A stretch of 56,477 nt of DNA from Phenylobacterium sp. (GTDB taxonomy: Bacteria > Pseudomonadota > Alphaproteobacteria > Caulobacterales > Caulobacteraceae). Positions 1 to 7,757 of the stretch are shown piece by piece. Numbering within the stretch: position 1 is the stretch's first letter; each line of letters begins with the position of its first letter. The stretch is from positions 1 through 56,477 of the forward strand of contig NZ_JANXWD010000056.1 in the NCBI RefSeq assembly GCF_025351295.1, in the 5' to 3' direction. The translations under genes and the position numbers were made by a program. The notes below the pieces were generated by a model that saw nothing but the letters and a program-made list of their open reading frames with translations, did not search any database and was not told the DNA's origin.

Positions 1-53
1 TCGCGGCAACCCACAACCGCGCGATTCCAATCGATCCAAACGAGGAACTCTGA

Positions 54-1070
54 ATGCCATCAGCCACCAATCGCCCGATCAACCGCAAGGTGGTGCTTGT
101 CGAGTACGTCAACGGCATGGTCGGGCCGGAGCACTTCCGCATCGAGGAGGAACCGGCGCGCGAGCCGGGCGAAGGCGAGGTGTTGGTCAAGGCGGACTCG
201 CTCTCCATCGATGCCTTCATCCGCACCAGCCTCAACGCTGTCGAAGGCCTGCATCAGCAGGTTCCGCTCGGCGGCGCGGTCGTCGCGCTCGGCGTCGGAC
301 GGGTGATCGAGAGCAACGCGCCGGGCTTCGCGGTCGGCGACGCCGTCTCCGGCCCCCTGCTGGCCCAGACCTACGCCACCATGCCCGCGGCGATGCTCCA
401 GAAGATCGATGACGCCCTGCCGCTGTCGACCTATCTCGGCGCACTGGGCCTGACCACGGGCATCACCGCCTATGCCGGCATCCGCTATGTCGGCGAGGTC
501 AAGGCCGGCGACACGGTGCTGGTGTCGGCCGCGGCGGGGGCGGTCGGCAGCATCGCCGCCCAGGTCGCGAAGAACCTCGGCGCCAAGGTGATCGGACTGG
601 CCGGCGGTCCAGAAAAGGTCGCGTTCCTCACCCGGACCCTCGGCCTGGATTCGGGCATCGACTACAAGAACGAGGATGTCGCCGCGCGGCTGAAGGTGCT
701 GGCGCCCGATGGCATCGACGTGTTCTTCGACAATGTCGGCGGCGAGTTGCTGGACATCGCGCTGGACCACATCCGCGAGCGCGGCCGAGTGGTGATCTGC
801 GGCGCCATATCGCAATACAACGACCACGACCACGTGCGTGGGCCCAGCCTCTACCTGCGACTGGCCGAACGCTATGCGCGGATGGAAGGCTTCACCGTGA
901 TGCACTTCGCCGAGCGCTATGGCGAAGCCCACGCCCAACTTGCCCAGTGGCTGAAGGCGGGCACGCTGAAGATGCCGGAGCAGGTCGAGCACGGCATCGA
1001 CGCCTTCCCCGCCGCCCTGCGCAGACTCTTCGAGGGCGGCAACACCGGCAAGATGTTGGTGAAGCCCTGA
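54..1070 (+). CDS. NADP-dependent MDR-family oxidoreductase (zinc-free)
   Basis: This 338-aa protein is a medium-chain dehydrogenase/reductase of the leukotriene B4 dehydrogenase / curcumin reductase type, which reduces activated C=C bonds with NADPH in the cytoplasm. An N-terminal GroES-like domain (about 1-130) is followed by a Rossmann domain with VSAAAGAVGSIAAQVAKNLG at about 160-180 (the AxxGxxG nucleotide loop) and the family-typical GIDVFFDNVGG at about 220. No structural zinc cysteine cluster is present, which fits the zinc-independent branch. The ATG at 54 has a GAGGAA Shine-Dalgarno about seven bases upstream. It precedes a GntR regulator by 226 bp and may serve the catabolic cluster, perhaps reducing an enone intermediate; that link is inference from position only. 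Confidence 0.88.
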   Translation: MPSATNRPINRKVVLVEYVNGMVGPEHFRIEEEPAREPGEGEVLVKADSLSIDAFIRTSLNAVEGLHQQVPLGGAVVALGVGRVIESNAPGFAVGDAVSGPLLAQTYATMPAAMLQKIDDALPLSTYLGALGLTTGITAYAGIRYVGEVKAGDTVLVSAAAGAVGSIAAQVAKNLGAKVIGLAGGPEKVAFLTRTLGLDSGIDYKNEDVAARLKVLAPDGIDVFFDNVGGELLDIALDHIRERGRVVICGAISQYNDHDHVRGPSLYLRLAERYARMEGFTVMHFAERYGEAHAQLAQWLKAGTLKMPEQVEHGIDAFPAALRRLFEGGNTGKMLVKP

Positions 1071-1296
1071 CGATCGAGCCTCCGGCCGCCGCCGGGGGTG
1101 ACACATCGTCGTGCTCGCGTCGCTGACCGGCTTCACCCTCAAGGCGCTGCGGGTCATCGCCGTGGGGACCTCCGTCGCGCGCCGGAGCGAGCGGCGCGGG
1201 TTGCGCGGGTTGCGCGGGAAAGCCGATGACCGCTATTCAGGCTAGCCATCGGCCGAACCGAGCGACCCGTGATCGGCCAAGGCCTGGAGTCGACAC

Positions 1297-2016
1297 ATGG
1301 CGGATGGCGAGACGACCCGGCCCCCGGCGACAAAGACCCGCCGCGCCTTCGAAGTCGTCTACGACAAGGTTCGCAGCGATCTGGCCAGTGGCCTGTTGAA
1401 GACCGGCGACAAGCTCCCCGCGGAACGCGATCTCGCCGAGCAGCTTGGGTTCAGCCGGTCGGCGGTGCGCGAAGCGTTGCGGGCGCTGGAGGCGACCGGC
1501 CTGATCCAGCTGCAGAAGGGCGTCACCGGTGGCGCCTTCATCCGCAGCGGCGACCCGGAGACCGTCAGCCGCTCGATCAACGACATCATCGTCCTGGGGA
1601 AAATTCCCCTGCGCGACGTGATGGAGGTCCGAGCCCTGTTGTTGGGCCGCGCAGTGCAACTGGTCTGCGAGCGCGGCAAGGCGACGGATCTCGACCGGAT
1701 CGCGCAGAACATCGACGACACCGAGGCGGCGGCCAACGCGCGCGCGCGCCTCGAGGACCATGTACGCGCCTTCTACAGCCTGCTCGGCGAGATTTCCGGC
1801 AACGAGGTGCTGGCGATGCTGATCGACGCGACCACGTCCATCTCGCTGAACTTTGTGTTCAGCCACAAGATCGAGTTCACCACCGAACTGCTGGTCCTTC
1901 GCCGCAACGTCCTGGCCCGGCTGCGGGCGCGCGACGCGGATGGGGCGTCCCGCGCCATCTCCGAGAACCTGGCCTTCCTGCACGGCTACGTCGTGGCCCG
2001 CGCCGCAGCCCACTAG
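1297..2016 (+). CDS. GntR/FadR-family transcriptional regulator (FCD domain)
   Basis: This 239-aa regulator has an N-terminal winged helix (about 13-80; KLPAERDLAEQLGFSRSAVR is the classic GntR recognition segment) and an all-helical C-terminal FCD ligand-binding domain (about 95-230). FCD regulators usually repress and are released by an organic acid or acyl-CoA ligand. It sits directly upstream of the amidohydrolase and Rieske oxygenase genes, and two near-identical palindromes of FadR-subfamily style (AATGG-N5-CCATT at 2188-2210 and about 3314-3328) lie at those promoters. I infer it controls the cluster. The assignment of family is firm, the ligand unknown. No copy of the palindrome was seen upstream of its own gene. 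Confidence 0.93.
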   Translation: MADGETTRPPATKTRRAFEVVYDKVRSDLASGLLKTGDKLPAERDLAEQLGFSRSAVREALRALEATGLIQLQKGVTGGAFIRSGDPETVSRSINDIIVLGKIPLRDVMEVRALLLGRAVQLVCERGKATDLDRIAQNIDDTEAAANARARLEDHVRAFYSLLGEISGNEVLAMLIDATTSISLNFVFSHKIEFTTELLVLRRNVLARLRARDADGASRAISENLAFLHGYVVARAAAH

Positions 2017-2032
2017 GCGCAGCTTTCGCCGC

Positions 2033-2084
2033 TAGAGCACGACAGCTTGAAGTGGATACCGGTTCAAGCGCCCGTCGTGCTCTA
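2033..2084. repeat. Palindromic element 1 (TAGAGC...GCTCTA)
   Basis: Perfect 11-bp terminal inverted repeats, TAGAGCACGAC at 2033-2043 and GTCGTGCTCTA at 2074-2084, enclose a second weaker hairpin made of GCTTGAA and TTCAAGC. It lies 16 bp after the GntR stop codon. The shape fits an intergenic REP-like element that may also act as a transcription terminator for the regulator gene. It shares the TAGAGC/GCTCTA ends with the next element. Confidence 0.75.
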
Positions 2085-2095
2085 AGTTTTTGATT

Positions 2096-2147
2096 TAGAG
2101 CCTTTTTGTCCGGTTCAAATGATTCCATTTGAACCGGAAAGGCTCTA
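2096..2147. repeat. Palindromic element 2 (long hairpin, REP-like)
   Basis: A nearly continuous hairpin: TAGAGCCTTT (2096-2105) pairs with AAAGGCTCTA (2138-2147), and CCGGTTCAAATG (2110-2121) pairs perfectly with CATTTGAACCGG (2126-2137) around an ATTC loop. Only a TTGT bulge (2106-2109) breaks the stem. It ends 8 bp before the proposed amidohydrolase promoter. It may insulate that promoter from read-through out of the GntR gene. Confidence 0.8.
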
Positions 2148-2155
2148 GCCGGAGG

Positions 2156-2183
2156 TTGCGCACCCGCACCGTCGACCTATAGT
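2156..2183 (+). promoter_or_regulatory. Predicted sigma70-type promoter of the amidohydrolase gene
   Basis: TTGCGC at 2156-2161 and TATAGT at 2178-2183 are separated by 16 bp. Transcription would begin near 2190, inside the palindrome at 2188-2210, which is the arrangement expected for repression by a GntR protein. This is a by-eye call; the -10 box is good and the -35 box is moderate. Confidence 0.45.
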
Positions 2184-2187
2184 CCGA

Positions 2188-2210
2188 CGCAAATGGCCGG
2201 ACCATTTGCG
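2188..2210. promoter_or_regulatory. Operator palindrome 1, probable GntR/FCD binding site
   Basis: Perfect 9-bp inverted repeat CGCAAATGG (2188-2196) and CCATTTGCG (2202-2210) with a 5-bp spacer CCGGA. FadR-subfamily operators usually have a TGG/CCA core of this spacing. It lies at the predicted transcription start of the amidohydrolase gene and matches the site near 3314. The regulator gene ends 172 bp upstream. Confidence 0.72.
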
Positions 2211-2261
2211 AAAGAGGTAGCGCCGAAGCCGCCCGTCGCATCCATTCGAGGGAGGCCGACG

Positions 2262-3272
2262 ATGCTCAGCGACCTGCAGGCCGGCGTGATCGACGTCCAT
2301 TGCCACGTGGTCCCGGGCGAGTTTCCCGCCTCGCCGTCGATGACCGAGGCCCGCTGGCCCTGCATGGTCTGCGGAGCCGCCGGCAGACGGACGGTCACCA
2401 TCGAGGGCAAGCCGTTCCGCGAGCTCGACGATCGCTCCTGGGACGCGGCGCGGCGGATCGAGGGCATGGACCGGGACGGACTGGCGGTTCAGGTGCTCTC
2501 GCCGATGCCGGAACTGCTCTCGTACTGGTTCGAGACCCCGGCCGCCGAGACGATGTGCGACCATATGAACGGCTTCATCGCCAAGATGGTCGCAGCCGCG
2601 CCGCGCCGGTTCCGCGGCCTGGGCATGGCGCCGATGCAGGATCCGGAGGCAGCCGTGCGGACGTTGAGCACCCTGAAGTCGCGGTTCGGCCTGGACGGCA
2701 TCGAGGTGGGCAGCAATGTCCTGGGCGCGCCGGTCGGCGACGCCCGGTTCGAGCCGGTGTGGGCGGCGGCCGAGCAGCTGGGGCTGGCGGTCTTCGTCCA
2801 CGCCCTGCATCCGCTGGCCACCCGCGGGGTCGCGGGACAGCCGCTGCTCACCGCCTTCGCCGGCTTTCCCCTCGACACCGGCCTCGCGGCGGCCTCCCTC
2901 ATCCTGTCCGGCGTGATGGCCCGCCATCCTCGCCTGCGCATCGGCTTCAGCCACGGCGGCGGGGCGCTCGGCTCGCTGCTTGGCCGCATGGACCAGGGGT
3001 GGCGGCTGACCAAGGGCTTCGGCGGCTCCGCGGCGGAGCCCCCGAGCCAGGTCGCCCGGCGGATGTTCTACGACAGCAATGTCTATGACCCGGCCTATCT
3101 CGCGCACCTGGTGGCGCAGATGGCGCCCGGACAGGTCTTTCTGGGCACCGACTATCCTTACGACATCCTGCAGGCCGACCCCGTCGGCTTCCTCCGCGGA
3201 GCCCCGGTGACCCCCGACGCCCTGGCGAGCCTGGAGCAAGGCGCCGCACGCCGCTTCCTCGCTATCGGCTGA
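2262..3272 (+). CDS. Amidohydrolase family 2 (ACMSD-like) metal-dependent hydrolase/decarboxylase
   Basis: This protein of about 336 aa belongs to the amidohydrolase-2 / aminocarboxymuconate-semialdehyde decarboxylase family, TIM-barrel enzymes that decarboxylate or hydrolyse ring-derived acids. The metal ligands are visible: the N-terminal HxH in VIDVHCHVVPG, VFVHALHP mid-protein, GFSHGGGALGSL, and the C-terminal aspartate in FLGTDYPYDI. An ATG further upstream at 2193 is in frame but falls inside the operator palindrome, so I chose ATG 2262, which has GAGGGAGG just before it. It is the first gene after the regulator. In meta-cleavage pathways such enzymes act on ring-fission or carboxylated intermediates; its actual substrate here is unknown. 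Confidence 0.87.
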   Translation: MLSDLQAGVIDVHCHVVPGEFPASPSMTEARWPCMVCGAAGRRTVTIEGKPFRELDDRSWDAARRIEGMDRDGLAVQVLSPMPELLSYWFETPAAETMCDHMNGFIAKMVAAAPRRFRGLGMAPMQDPEAAVRTLSTLKSRFGLDGIEVGSNVLGAPVGDARFEPVWAAAEQLGLAVFVHALHPLATRGVAGQPLLTAFAGFPLDTGLAAASLILSGVMARHPRLRIGFSHGGGALGSLLGRMDQGWRLTKGFGGSAAEPPSQVARRMFYDSNVYDPAYLAHLVAQMAPGQVFLGTDYPYDILQADPVGFLRGAPVTPDALASLEQGAARRFLAIG

Positions 3273-3285
3273 GCGCCGAACGCGT

Positions 3286-3328
3286 TTGACGCTTCCACGG
3301 GAGCGATGCTACCAATGGTCCTACCATT
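3286..3328 (+). promoter_or_regulatory. Predicted promoter and operator palindrome 2 before the Rieske oxygenase
   Basis: TTGACG (3286-3291) is a good -35 box; about 17 bp later CTACCA (3309-3314) is a weak -10. The palindrome AATGGT (3314-3319), CCT, ACCATT (3323-3328) overlaps the end of the -10 region. Its core AATGG-N5-CCATT is the same as in the operator at 2188-2210, so both are probably bound by the same GntR-type regulator and repression would block polymerase here. Confidence 0.68.
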
Positions 3329-3388
3329 TGTTTCAGGGCGTCGAAGCGGTTGCCGAGACCAAGATAAGAAGCGCTGGAGGAGGCCGAG

Positions 3389-4708
3389 ATGCTGGACAAG
3401 CTTGACTCAGGCGAGAACGCAAACCCTTGGGTCAGAGAGGATATTGCCGGCGCGCGCTTCAAAGTCTCGCGCAAGGCCTTCGTGGACGAGGCGATCCTCA
3501 AGCTTGAGCGCGAGCAGGTGTTCGATCGCTGCTGGCTCTATATCGGTCACGAGTCCGAGCTTCCACAAATCAACGACTTCGTCGCGCGCAGCGTCGGCGG
3601 ACGCGACCTGATCTTCAACCGCGACCGCAGCGGCCAGGTCCGCGCCTTCTACAACACCTGCCCCCACCGCGGCGCGCAGGTGGTCCGCGAGCCGCGCGGC
3701 AACGCCATGTCGTTCCAGTGTTTCTATCACGGCTGGGCGTTCAACAATAACGGGGCCTTTGCGACCCGCTTCAAGGACGGAAACTATCCGCCGGATTTCA
3801 ATTCCGATGGCTGCGCCAACTTGAAGCCGGTCACGCGTCTGGAAAGCTATCGCGGCCTCTATTTCGTGTGCTTTCTAGATACGGTCGAGTCGCTGCACGA
3901 CTATCTCGGCAACGCCTGCGAATACATCGATCTCGTCGCCGATCAGAGCGGCGCGGGCATGGAGATCGTCGCCGGCGAGCAGGCTTACAGCATGCGCGCC
4001 AACTGGAAGCTGCTGGTCGAGAACAGCGCCGACGGCTACCATGCGGCCACCACCCATCAGACCTATTTCGACTATCTGATGAAGGCCACCGGCGGCACGG
4101 CCGACATGTCGACCATGGGCGGCGGCGACAATCGCGGCAACCGCGGCGTCGACCTGGGCAACGGTCACGCAGTGGTCGAGGGCTACGCGCCCTGGGGCCG
4201 GCCGGTGGCCAATTGGATTCCGCCGTGGGGCGAGGCGGGCAAGGTCGAGGTCGCGCGGATCCGCGCCGACCTGGAAAGCCGCCTGGGCTTCGCCACGGCC
4301 GACCGCATCGCGCGCAAGAGCCGCAACCTGATCATCTTCCCGAACCTGGTCATCAATGACGTCATGGCGCTGACGGTGCGGACCTTTTATCCGGTCGCGC
4401 CGGACTTCATGCACGTCAACGCCTGGGCGCTCGCGCCCAAGGACGAGAGCGAACAGATGCGCAAGTGGCGGCTGTTCAACTACCTCGAATTCCTGGGTCC
4501 GGGCGGCTTCGCGACGCCGGACGACAACGAGGCGCTGGAGCTTTGCCAGAAGGGCTATCGCAATCTCAAGGAGGTCGGCTGGAACGACATCTCCAAGGGC
4601 ATGCTGCGGGCCGAGCCGTTCGGCGACGATGAATCGCAGATGCGCGCCTTCTGGCGAGAATGGGGCCATCGCACCAGGGAAGGCGCATTGCAGGGGGTGG
4701 GCGCGTGA
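3389..4708 (+). CDS. Rieske aromatic ring-hydroxylating oxygenase, alpha subunit
   Basis: This 439-aa protein is the catalytic large subunit of a Rieske non-haem iron oxygenase, which adds O2 to an aromatic ring. The Rieske centre is C91-x-H93 (TCPHRGAQV) and C111-x2-H114 (CFYHGW), binding the 2Fe-2S cluster. The catalytic domain has NWKLLVENSADGYHAATTHQ with iron ligands H218 and H223. Length is normal for the family. The start at 3389 follows GGAGGAGGCCGAG. The beta-subunit gene overlaps its stop by 4 bp (GTGA), so the two are coupled and probably form a hexamer. No ferredoxin or ferredoxin reductase gene lies nearby, so electrons must come from components encoded elsewhere. Substrate unknown. 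Confidence 0.95.
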   Translation: MLDKLDSGENANPWVREDIAGARFKVSRKAFVDEAILKLEREQVFDRCWLYIGHESELPQINDFVARSVGGRDLIFNRDRSGQVRAFYNTCPHRGAQVVREPRGNAMSFQCFYHGWAFNNNGAFATRFKDGNYPPDFNSDGCANLKPVTRLESYRGLYFVCFLDTVESLHDYLGNACEYIDLVADQSGAGMEIVAGEQAYSMRANWKLLVENSADGYHAATTHQTYFDYLMKATGGTADMSTMGGGDNRGNRGVDLGNGHAVVEGYAPWGRPVANWIPPWGEAGKVEVARIRADLESRLGFATADRIARKSRNLIIFPNLVINDVMALTVRTFYPVAPDFMHVNAWALAPKDESEQMRKWRLFNYLEFLGPGGFATPDDNEALELCQKGYRNLKEVGWNDISKGMLRAEPFGDDESQMRAFWREWGHRTREGALQGVGA

Positions 4709-5208
4709 GCGGCGTGGCCACCCTGACCCGGCTCGGCCGGTCCGAGGCCGAGGACTTCCTGTTCCACGAGGCCGCCCTGCTGGACGAGTGGCGGCTGGAC
4801 GATTGGCTCGCCCTGTTCGCGGAAGGCGCGACCTATGAGGTTCCGCCCGCGAACGCGGATGACGGGGTCAGGTCCGCCGAGTCGCTGTTCTACATCGCCG
4901 ACGACTACGAGCGCCTAGGCTACCGGGTGGCCCGCCTGAACGACAAGGGCGCCCACGCCGAATATCCGCGCTCGCGCTGCGTGCGGATGATCAGCAATGT
5001 CCGCATCCTGAATCAGACGGCGGCCGGCTGCGAGGTCTCGTCCGTCTTCATCACCTTCAGATCGAAGGCCGATGTCACCGACACCTATTTCGGGCGGCAC
5101 CGGCATGTGCTGCGCCCGGTCGGCGGCGCGTTGAAGATCGCCAGCAAGCGTACCGCGCTCGACATGAGCAGCCTGCGTCCGCAGGGCCGCGTCAGCATCA
5201 TCGTCTGA
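4705..5208 (+). CDS. Rieske oxygenase beta (small) subunit
   Basis: A protein of about 167 aa of the aromatic-ring-hydroxylating dioxygenase beta-subunit family (SnoaL/NTF2-like fold), a structural partner of the alpha subunit. Family hallmarks are the N-terminal EAEDFLFHEAALLDEWRLDD, then WLALFAEGATYEVP, and late NVRIL plus FITFRSKADVTDTYFGRHRHVLR. I place the start at the GTG 4705, inside the alpha stop codon, preceded by CAGGGGG; an in-frame ATG at 4660 would overlap the alpha gene by 49 bp and adds residues outside the family alignment. Confidence 0.92.
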   Translation: MSGVATLTRLGRSEAEDFLFHEAALLDEWRLDDWLALFAEGATYEVPPANADDGVRSAESLFYIADDYERLGYRVARLNDKGAHAEYPRSRCVRMISNVRILNQTAAGCEVSSVFITFRSKADVTDTYFGRHRHVLRPVGGALKIASKRTALDMSSLRPQGRVSIIV

Positions 5209-5257
5209 TCGGAGCCAGCGCCAAAGCTGACCCATCGACACCTAGGGAGATCTGGTC

Positions 5258-6184
5258 ATGGCTCCAGCCGCCATCCGCTACAAACAGCTCGGTTATGTCG
5301 CCCTGAACGTCAGCGACCTGGAGGCCTCCCGGCGCTTCTATCGCGACGTCGTGGGCCTGACGCCGGTCGAAACGGACCTCCCCGACACCGCCATGTTCCG
5401 CTGCAGCGGCGCGCACCACGACCTCATGCTGACCCAGGGCGGCGCGCCCGGGCTGAAGCGGGTCGGCTGGTGGATGGAGAGCGATGCGGCGCTGGCCGCG
5501 GTCCGTGACCAGCTGCGCGGGCTTGGCCTGCCGATCCTGCCGGTGCCGGCGGGCGAGGCAGCGGCCCTGGGGGTCCGCGAAGCGTTCCGTTCGGTCGTGC
5601 CGAGCCTGGGGGCGACATTCGAGTTCTTCGTCGACATGGCGGACGCCGAGGGCCCCTACGCGCCCACCCACACCAAGATCGAGCGTCTGGGCCACCTGGT
5701 GATGAACAGTCCGGACCGCGCGGCCAGCGAGAGGTTCATGTTGGAGGAACTCAACTTCCGCGCCTCCGATCGCATCGAGGGCGCGGTGACCTTCATGCGC
5801 TGCTTCCCCAATCCGCTGCACCACAGCCTCGGCCTGGGGGGATCGCCGGACGGCAAGGGCCACCTGCACCACGTGAATTTCATGGTCACCGAGATCGACG
5901 ACATCGGGAAGGCCATCTACCGGGTAAAGGCCCATGAGGTTCCCATCGTGTTCGGTCCCGGCCGGCATCCGCCGTCGGAGTCGGTCTTCCTCTACTTCCT
6001 CGATCCCGACCGCCTGACGCTCGAATACAGCTACGGGATGGAGGAATTCCCGGAGGTCGGCGACCGCGAGCCGCGACTGCTGCCGATGAAGCTGGAATCG
6101 ATCGACTACTGGGGCGGCGCGCCCAGCCCGGGCATGGGATCGACCGGCGCGGTGGAACAGTTCGAGCTCGAGACCGCGGAATGA
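5258..6184 (+). CDS. Type I extradiol ring-cleavage dioxygenase (two-domain VOC protein)
   Basis: This 308-aa protein has two vicinal-oxygen-chelate modules, the layout of 2,3-dihydroxybiphenyl 1,2-dioxygenase-like enzymes that cleave catechols next to the hydroxyls with Fe(II). The active C-terminal module has the metal triad H146 (ERLGHLVM), a histidine at about 204-205 (HLHHVNFMV) and E256 (LTLEYSYG). The N-terminal module (about 10-130) lacks them, as expected. It follows the Rieske subunits by 49 bp with a GGGAGATC ribosome site, and the next SDR gene overlaps its stop by 4 bp. The context implies meta-cleavage of the diol formed by the Rieske oxygenase, after a dehydrogenase step that one of the SDRs could supply. 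Confidence 0.9.
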   Translation: MAPAAIRYKQLGYVALNVSDLEASRRFYRDVVGLTPVETDLPDTAMFRCSGAHHDLMLTQGGAPGLKRVGWWMESDAALAAVRDQLRGLGLPILPVPAGEAAALGVREAFRSVVPSLGATFEFFVDMADAEGPYAPTHTKIERLGHLVMNSPDRAASERFMLEELNFRASDRIEGAVTFMRCFPNPLHHSLGLGGSPDGKGHLHHVNFMVTEIDDIGKAIYRVKAHEVPIVFGPGRHPPSESVFLYFLDPDRLTLEYSYGMEEFPEVGDREPRLLPMKLESIDYWGGAPSPGMGSTGAVEQFELETAE

Positions 6185-6930
6185 GCGCCCCACTTGGCGG
6201 CCAGGTGGCCGTCGTCACCGGCGCCGCAAGTCCGATCGGCAAGGCCATCGCCCGCCGGCTGGTGGACGATGGCGCGAAGGTGGTGCTGGCGGATGTGGAT
6301 GAGGCGGCGCTGGCCGCCTTCGCCGCCAGCCTCGGGGATGACGCGCCGTGGCTGGCGGGCGACCTCAGCCTGGAGCCGACCGCCGTGGCGCTGATGGACC
6401 TGGCCAAGCGCCGGTTCGGTCATCTCGACATCCTGGTCAACAACGCCGGCGGCGGCGTGATCCTGCCGTTCCTGAAACACACCCCCGAGACCCTGCGGCG
6501 CACCCTGGACCGCAATATCTGGACCTGCCTGTGGTGCTGTCGCGCGGCGCTGCCGCTGATGATCGAGCAGAATTATGGGCGCATCGTCAGCATCGGCGCC
6601 GACTCGGTCCGCAACGGGCTGGCCGATCACGCGGCCTACAATGCGGCCAAGGGCGGCGTGCATGGCCTGACCACGGGTCTGGCGCGCGAGTTCGCGGGAT
6701 ACGACATCACGGTCAACACCGTGGCGCCCTGCATGGTGATGACCCCCATGGTCGCTGCGGCCATGGAGGCCCGCAATCCGCTGATCGACAAATTCCTGGC
6801 GGTGATCCCCAAGGGTCGGCCCGCGGCCTGCGATGAGGTGGCGTCCATGACCGCCTATCTCGCCTCCCGCGACGCGGCGTTCGTGACCGGCCAGGTGATC
6901 AGCGTCAACGGCGGAAGCACCATGCTCTAG
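6181..6930 (+). CDS. Short-chain dehydrogenase/reductase (classical SDR)
   Basis: This 249-aa classical SDR has the cofactor loop VVTGAASPIGKAIARRL at about 11-27, NNAGGG at about 87-92, and the catalytic YNAAK motif near 155-160 preceded by SIGADS. The C-terminal VTGQVISVNGGSTML is typical of FabG-like SDRs. Its ATG overlaps the stop of the extradiol dioxygenase gene (ATGA), so the two are translationally coupled. A cis-dihydrodiol dehydrogenase or hydroxyacyl dehydrogenase role is plausible; sequence alone does not tell. Confidence 0.92.
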   Translation: MSAPLGGQVAVVTGAASPIGKAIARRLVDDGAKVVLADVDEAALAAFAASLGDDAPWLAGDLSLEPTAVALMDLAKRRFGHLDILVNNAGGGVILPFLKHTPETLRRTLDRNIWTCLWCCRAALPLMIEQNYGRIVSIGADSVRNGLADHAAYNAAKGGVHGLTTGLAREFAGYDITVNTVAPCMVMTPMVAAAMEARNPLIDKFLAVIPKGRPAACDEVASMTAYLASRDAAFVTGQVISVNGGSTML

Positions 6931-6968
6931 GCCGCGAGGCCTCCCTCACATGCAGGACGACAGCGACG

Positions 6969-7748
6969 ATGGATCTGGGAATTGAAGGCCGCACGGCGCT
7001 GGTCTGCGCCGCGAGCAAGGGGCTGGGAAAGGCTTGCGCCGAAGCGCTGGCCGCCGAAGGCGTCAATCTGGTGCTGACCGCGCGGACCGCCGAGACGCTG
7101 GAGGCGACGGCCGCCGAGTTGAGGTCTCGCTACCCGGTCGGCATCATCACGGCGGTGGGCGACATCGCCACCGAGGCGGGCCGCGCCACGGCCTTGGCCG
7201 CCTGCCCGGCCCCCGACATCCTGGTCAACAACGCCGGCGGCCCACCGGTCGGCGACTGGCGGACATTCTCGGTCGAACAGTGGCATGCGGCGGTGGACGG
7301 CAACATGCTGGCCGCGATCATGCTGATCCGCGCGGTCGTGGACGGCATGGCCGAGCGCGGGTTCGGGCGGATCGTCAACATCACATCGGCCATGGTCAAG
7401 CAGCCGAACCCGGCGCTCAGCCTGTCCGTCGCGGCCCGTATCGGCCTGACCGGTTTCGTCAAGGGGATCGCCCCGAGCTACGTCGGCTCGAACGTCACCA
7501 TCAACAGCCTGCTGCCCGAACAGTTCGAGACCGACCGCCTGCGCTCGAACATCGCGCGGATGACGTCGACCAGCGGCAGCGCGCTCGACGAGGCCATGGC
7601 CAAGGCGGCCAAGAGCGGCCCGGCCGGGCGGATGGGACGGGTGGAGGAGTTCGGCGCGGTCTGCGCCTTCTACTGCAGCGCCCATGCCGGCTTCATAACC
7701 GGCCAGAACGTCATGCTCGACGGTGGCCGCTACCCGGCCGTGTTCTAG
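6969..7748 (+). CDS. Atypical SDR lacking the YxxxK catalytic pair
   Basis: This 259-aa SDR keeps the nucleotide loop CAASKGLGKACAEAL (about 12-26), NNAGG at about 86-90 and the C-terminal ITGQNVMLDGG. Where the classical Tyr-x-x-x-Lys should follow the active-site serine segment (NITSAMVKQ), it reads LSLSVAARIGLTGF, with Ser replacing Tyr and Arg replacing Lys. A FabG-like subgroup with such a change is known, and its reactions are poorly defined. It could be a divergent enzyme or a cofactor-binding partner for the neighbouring SDR. It sits 38 bp after that gene and 9 bp before the first acyl-CoA dehydrogenase, so it is in the operon. Confidence 0.88.
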   Translation: MDLGIEGRTALVCAASKGLGKACAEALAAEGVNLVLTARTAETLEATAAELRSRYPVGIITAVGDIATEAGRATALAACPAPDILVNNAGGPPVGDWRTFSVEQWHAAVDGNMLAAIMLIRAVVDGMAERGFGRIVNITSAMVKQPNPALSLSVAARIGLTGFVKGIAPSYVGSNVTINSLLPEQFETDRLRSNIARMTSTSGSALDEAMAKAAKSGPAGRMGRVEEFGAVCAFYCSAHAGFITGQNVMLDGGRYPAVF

Positions 7749-7757
7749 GAGCGACCC

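Noticed and set aside
1195..1219. Tandem GTTGCGCGG repeat
   Set aside because: Only two copies of a 9-bp GC-rich unit; no sign of function.
1222..1253. Inverted repeat GCCGATG...CATCGGC upstream of the GntR gene
   Set aside because: Only 7 bp with an 18-bp spacer and no resemblance to the AATGG-N5-CCATT operators; could be chance in this GC-rich sequence.
2193..2261. Upstream ATG for the amidohydrolase
   Set aside because: It lies inside the operator palindrome at the predicted transcription start, while ATG 2262 has a strong GAGGGAGG ribosome site and begins the conserved domain.
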